Assembly (NCBI GenBank): GCA_031285975.1
Contig: JAITVE010000180.1
Location: 1-18,072 of the forward strand
Reading direction: 5' to 3'
Length of the DNA stretch: 18,072 nt
Source of the DNA: Candidatus Adiutrix sp.
GTDB taxonomy: Bacteria; Desulfobacterota; Desulfarculia; Adiutricales; Adiutricaceae
The position numbers were made by a program, and so were the translations under genes. Shown in pieces: positions 16,470-18,072 of this stretch; the stretch's first letter is position 1; each line of letters starts with the position of its first letter. Under the pieces are notes generated by a model that did no database searches, was not told the origin of the DNA, and saw only the letters and a program-made list of their open reading frames with translations.

Positions 16470-17893
16470 GGGGCACGCGGGCTTTGATTGCTCTTGAAAT
16501 GCCTGGATGAGCGTTGCTTTTCCAAGGATTCAAGGGCCTCCTCGGCCCGTTTATCCCCTACTTTTGCGGCCCAGCGATACCATTTCTCTGCCTCGGCACC
16601 ATTTTTCGCACCTAGCTGCCCTTCCAAATACATCTTTGTCAGGGTAGCTATGGCATAACTATCTTTTTGCTTCGCCGCCAGCCATAGCCATTTCACGGCT
16701 TCCGTTTTGTTCCGTTCCACGCCATCCCCTTTTTGATACATCACTCCAAGCGCATATTGTGCATCAACAACTCCCTGTTCAGCCGCACGCCTGTACCATT
16801 CCACCGCTTTCACTTTACTCTGCACACAGCCATATGTAGTCCTGCCGGGACAAATACCTTTATCATGGAACAAGCCCGTATCATACAGTTTCCCAAGGCT
16901 AAATTGCGCTTCCGCGTCGCCTTGCTCCGCAGCAAGCCGATACCACTTTGCCGACTCCGAAAAATCCTGCGTGACAATGCCATTACCAAGCCTGTACATA
17001 AATCCAAGCTCGCTCATAGCCTTGACATGGCCTTGTTCCGCCGCGAGTTTCACCCATTTTAGCGACTCGGGGCCGTCCCGCCGCCTGCCGTGGTATATGG
17101 TTCCAAGCCTATATTGCGCTTCAGCATCTCCTTTTTCTGCCATAGGCGTGAGTACTTGCATTTTTTTCAAGGTATCAAGCCCGACTTTCGCATCATAGAG
17201 CCCTTGCTCGGCAGCGAGAGCGTACCATTTCATCGCTTCCGTTGCATCCTCCTGGACTCCCAGATGACCAAGATCGTATATCCAGCCAAGCTCAAGCATC
17301 GCCTCAGCGTGGCTCTGGGCTGCGGCGAGTTTGAACCACTTCACCGCTTCGGTGCCATTCTTAGCCTGCCGGTATTTTTTGCCAAGTTCGAATTGCGCCT
17401 TCGCATCCCCTTGTTTCGCCGCGAGTTCAAGCTGTCTAAGCGTTTCCACTTCAATGGCCTGGCATTCCTTGGTTGCGGATGACACGTCAATGCGGCTGTC
17501 GTGGCCTAAACTACGCGAGTATGGGCATAGCACAAGACGGCCTTCAAGGTCAGTGGCTATTTTAGCGATGATGATTCCTGTATCATCGTTGTGCGCATTG
17601 GGGCCGCAACTTGAGAATTTGTATTTGACGATGGCTTTTTCGTGCTGAAAAACCCTATTGCTAAAGGCTTGTAGAATCTGCACGATCGTTGCGGCAGCTA
17701 CGCCGTTAACGTCGCCTTCATGCACGTCCGTCAAAACAACTTCCGCAATCACATCCGCTTCAGGCGGCGGCTCGGGAATGCTGTCAAAGAAAAGTGATTG
17801 TTGATTCCTAGGGTCGCGGCAAGCAAACACTTCCGGCGAAACGAGCAGGAGGTAAAAAGCGAAAGCAATGAGGCCGGGCAATAGTTTGTACAT
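16460..17893 (-). CDS. Secreted Sel1-repeat (TPR-like) protein with NTR/TIMP-like N-terminal domain
   Basis: This encodes 477 residues on the minus strand, starting at the ATG complementary to 17891-17893 after a GAAGGGGGA Shine-Dalgarno. Residues 1-24 are a signal peptide ending VFA, which leaves Cys25 as the first mature residue. Residues about 25-130 (CRDP..., then ADVIAEVVLTDV, IVKYKFSSCGP, EGRLVLCPYSR) form a beta-rich domain with cysteines 25, 96 and 123. It resembles NTR/TIMP-like folds; that call is tentative. Residues about 155-460 hold roughly seven Sel1 repeats of about 36 residues (AxAQxxLGxxY...EAVKWYxxAAEQG), one degenerate near 242-257 and one with an insertion near 345-360. 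Such proteins act in protein-protein contacts, often in the periplasm. The DNA is visibly AT-richer than the neighbours, suggesting acquisition. Confidence 0.85.
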   Translation of the reverse strand: MYKLLPGLIAFAFYLLLVSPEVFACRDPRNQQSLFFDSIPEPPPEADVIAEVVLTDVHEGDVNGVAAATIVQILQAFSNRVFQHEKAIVKYKFSSCGPNAHNDDTGIIIAKIATDLEGRLVLCPYSRSLGHDSRIDVSSATKECQAIEVETLRQLELAAKQGDAKAQFELGKKYRQAKNGTEAVKWFKLAAAQSHAEAMLELGWIYDLGHLGVQEDATEAMKWYALAAEQGLYDAKVGLDTLKKMQVLTPMAEKGDAEAQYRLGTIYHGRRRDGPESLKWVKLAAEQGHVKAMSELGFMYRLGNGIVTQDFSESAKWYRLAAEQGDAEAQFSLGKLYDTGLFHDKGICPGRTTYGCVQSKVKAVEWYRRAAEQGVVDAQYALGVMYQKGDGVERNKTEAVKWLWLAAKQKDSYAIATLTKMYLEGQLGAKNGAEAEKWYRWAAKVGDKRAEEALESLEKQRSSRHFKSNQSPRAPQQ

Positions 17894-17959
17894 TTTCGTC
17901 CCCCTTCAAGCTGTGCGGCAGCAGGTCTATGGTGGCGTTTTCCGGCAAAATATAAGGAC

Positions 17960-17989
17960 AGTATAGCGCAAAGCAGGGCACTGGCGCAA
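17960..17989 (-). promoter_or_regulatory. Predicted sigma-70 promoter for the Sel1-repeat gene
   Basis: Read on the minus strand, TTGCGC (complement of 17984-17989) and TATACT (complement of 17960-17965) are separated by 18 bases, about 67 bases upstream of the start codon. The -10 matches five of six consensus bases, the -35 four of six. Confidence 0.4.
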
Positions 17990-18023
17990 ATCGTCCACTG
18001 GCACCATTCTAGTACCGCCCCCG

Positions 18024-18054
18024 CCGTCATACCGGCGAAGGCCGGTATTCATGC
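18024..18054. repeat. REP-like palindrome
   Basis: ATACCGGC (18029-18036) and GCCGGTAT (18041-18048) form an exact eight-base stem around GAAG, preceded by CGTC. The form CGTCAT-CCGGCGAA-GCCGG is that of intergenic REP-type repeats widespread in proteobacteria. Only one copy is in this window, so its repeat status in the genome is inferred. Confidence 0.6.
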
Positions 18055-18072
18055 CTTTCTCTTCGTGTTGAT

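Noticed and set aside
17749..18030. Minus-strand open frame of 93 codons upstream of the Sel1-repeat gene
   Set aside because: It overlaps the start of the Sel1-repeat gene and its promoter in another frame, and shows no ribosome binding site or motif.

Overview
The window is GC-rich, densely packed chromosomal DNA, almost all coding on the + strand. It looks like a Desulfobacterota (formerly Deltaproteobacteria) genome, probably near Desulfovibrio. The grounds are the hslV-hslU-argB order, the style of the ArgF and CheZ proteins, and high-GC codon use. This placement is inference from protein style, not a database result.

Layout. 1-322: 3' end of a XerC-type tyrosine recombinase. 309-1484: two tandem related small membrane proteins (DUF2628-like). 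1499-3443: the HslV protease and HslU unfoldase. 3454-3534: a 26-codon mini-ORF that duplicates the HslU C-terminal tail. 3544-6714: argB, argD and argF, ending in a rho-independent terminator. 6791-7295: a promoter and a short hypothetical gene. 7396-9108: an enlarged CheZ-type CheY-P phosphatase. 9157-9240: two AT-rich perfect inverted repeats. 9284-11296: an LpoA-like lipoprotein (TPR plus periplasmic-binding fold). 11396-13447: enolase, then a YafK-type L,D-transpeptidase-fold protein directly after its stop codon. 13459-16469: a 16-codon leader ORF with a near-perfect Shine-Dalgarno, then overlapping ppk1 and ppx. 16460-17893 (minus strand): a secreted Sel1-repeat protein in visibly AT-richer DNA, with a REP-like palindrome behind its promoter.

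Function. The genes cover protein quality control (HslVU), three steps from N-acetylglutamate to citrulline, chemotaxis signal termination, peptidoglycan and outer-membrane upkeep, glycolysis, and polyphosphate synthesis with its probable degradation.

The observation most worth following is the hslU-argB junction. A gapless 62-bp repeat of the hslU 3' end forms its own ORF, with start, stop and ten-base gaps on either side. Its differences from hslU are almost all synonymous. The encoded peptide ends in the HslU tail, the part of HslU that docks into and activates HslV, so it may be a free-standing HslV activator. A recombination scar is the main alternative. Other leads are the large insertion in CheZ, the ppk1 leader ORF and the paired palindromes at 9157-9240.
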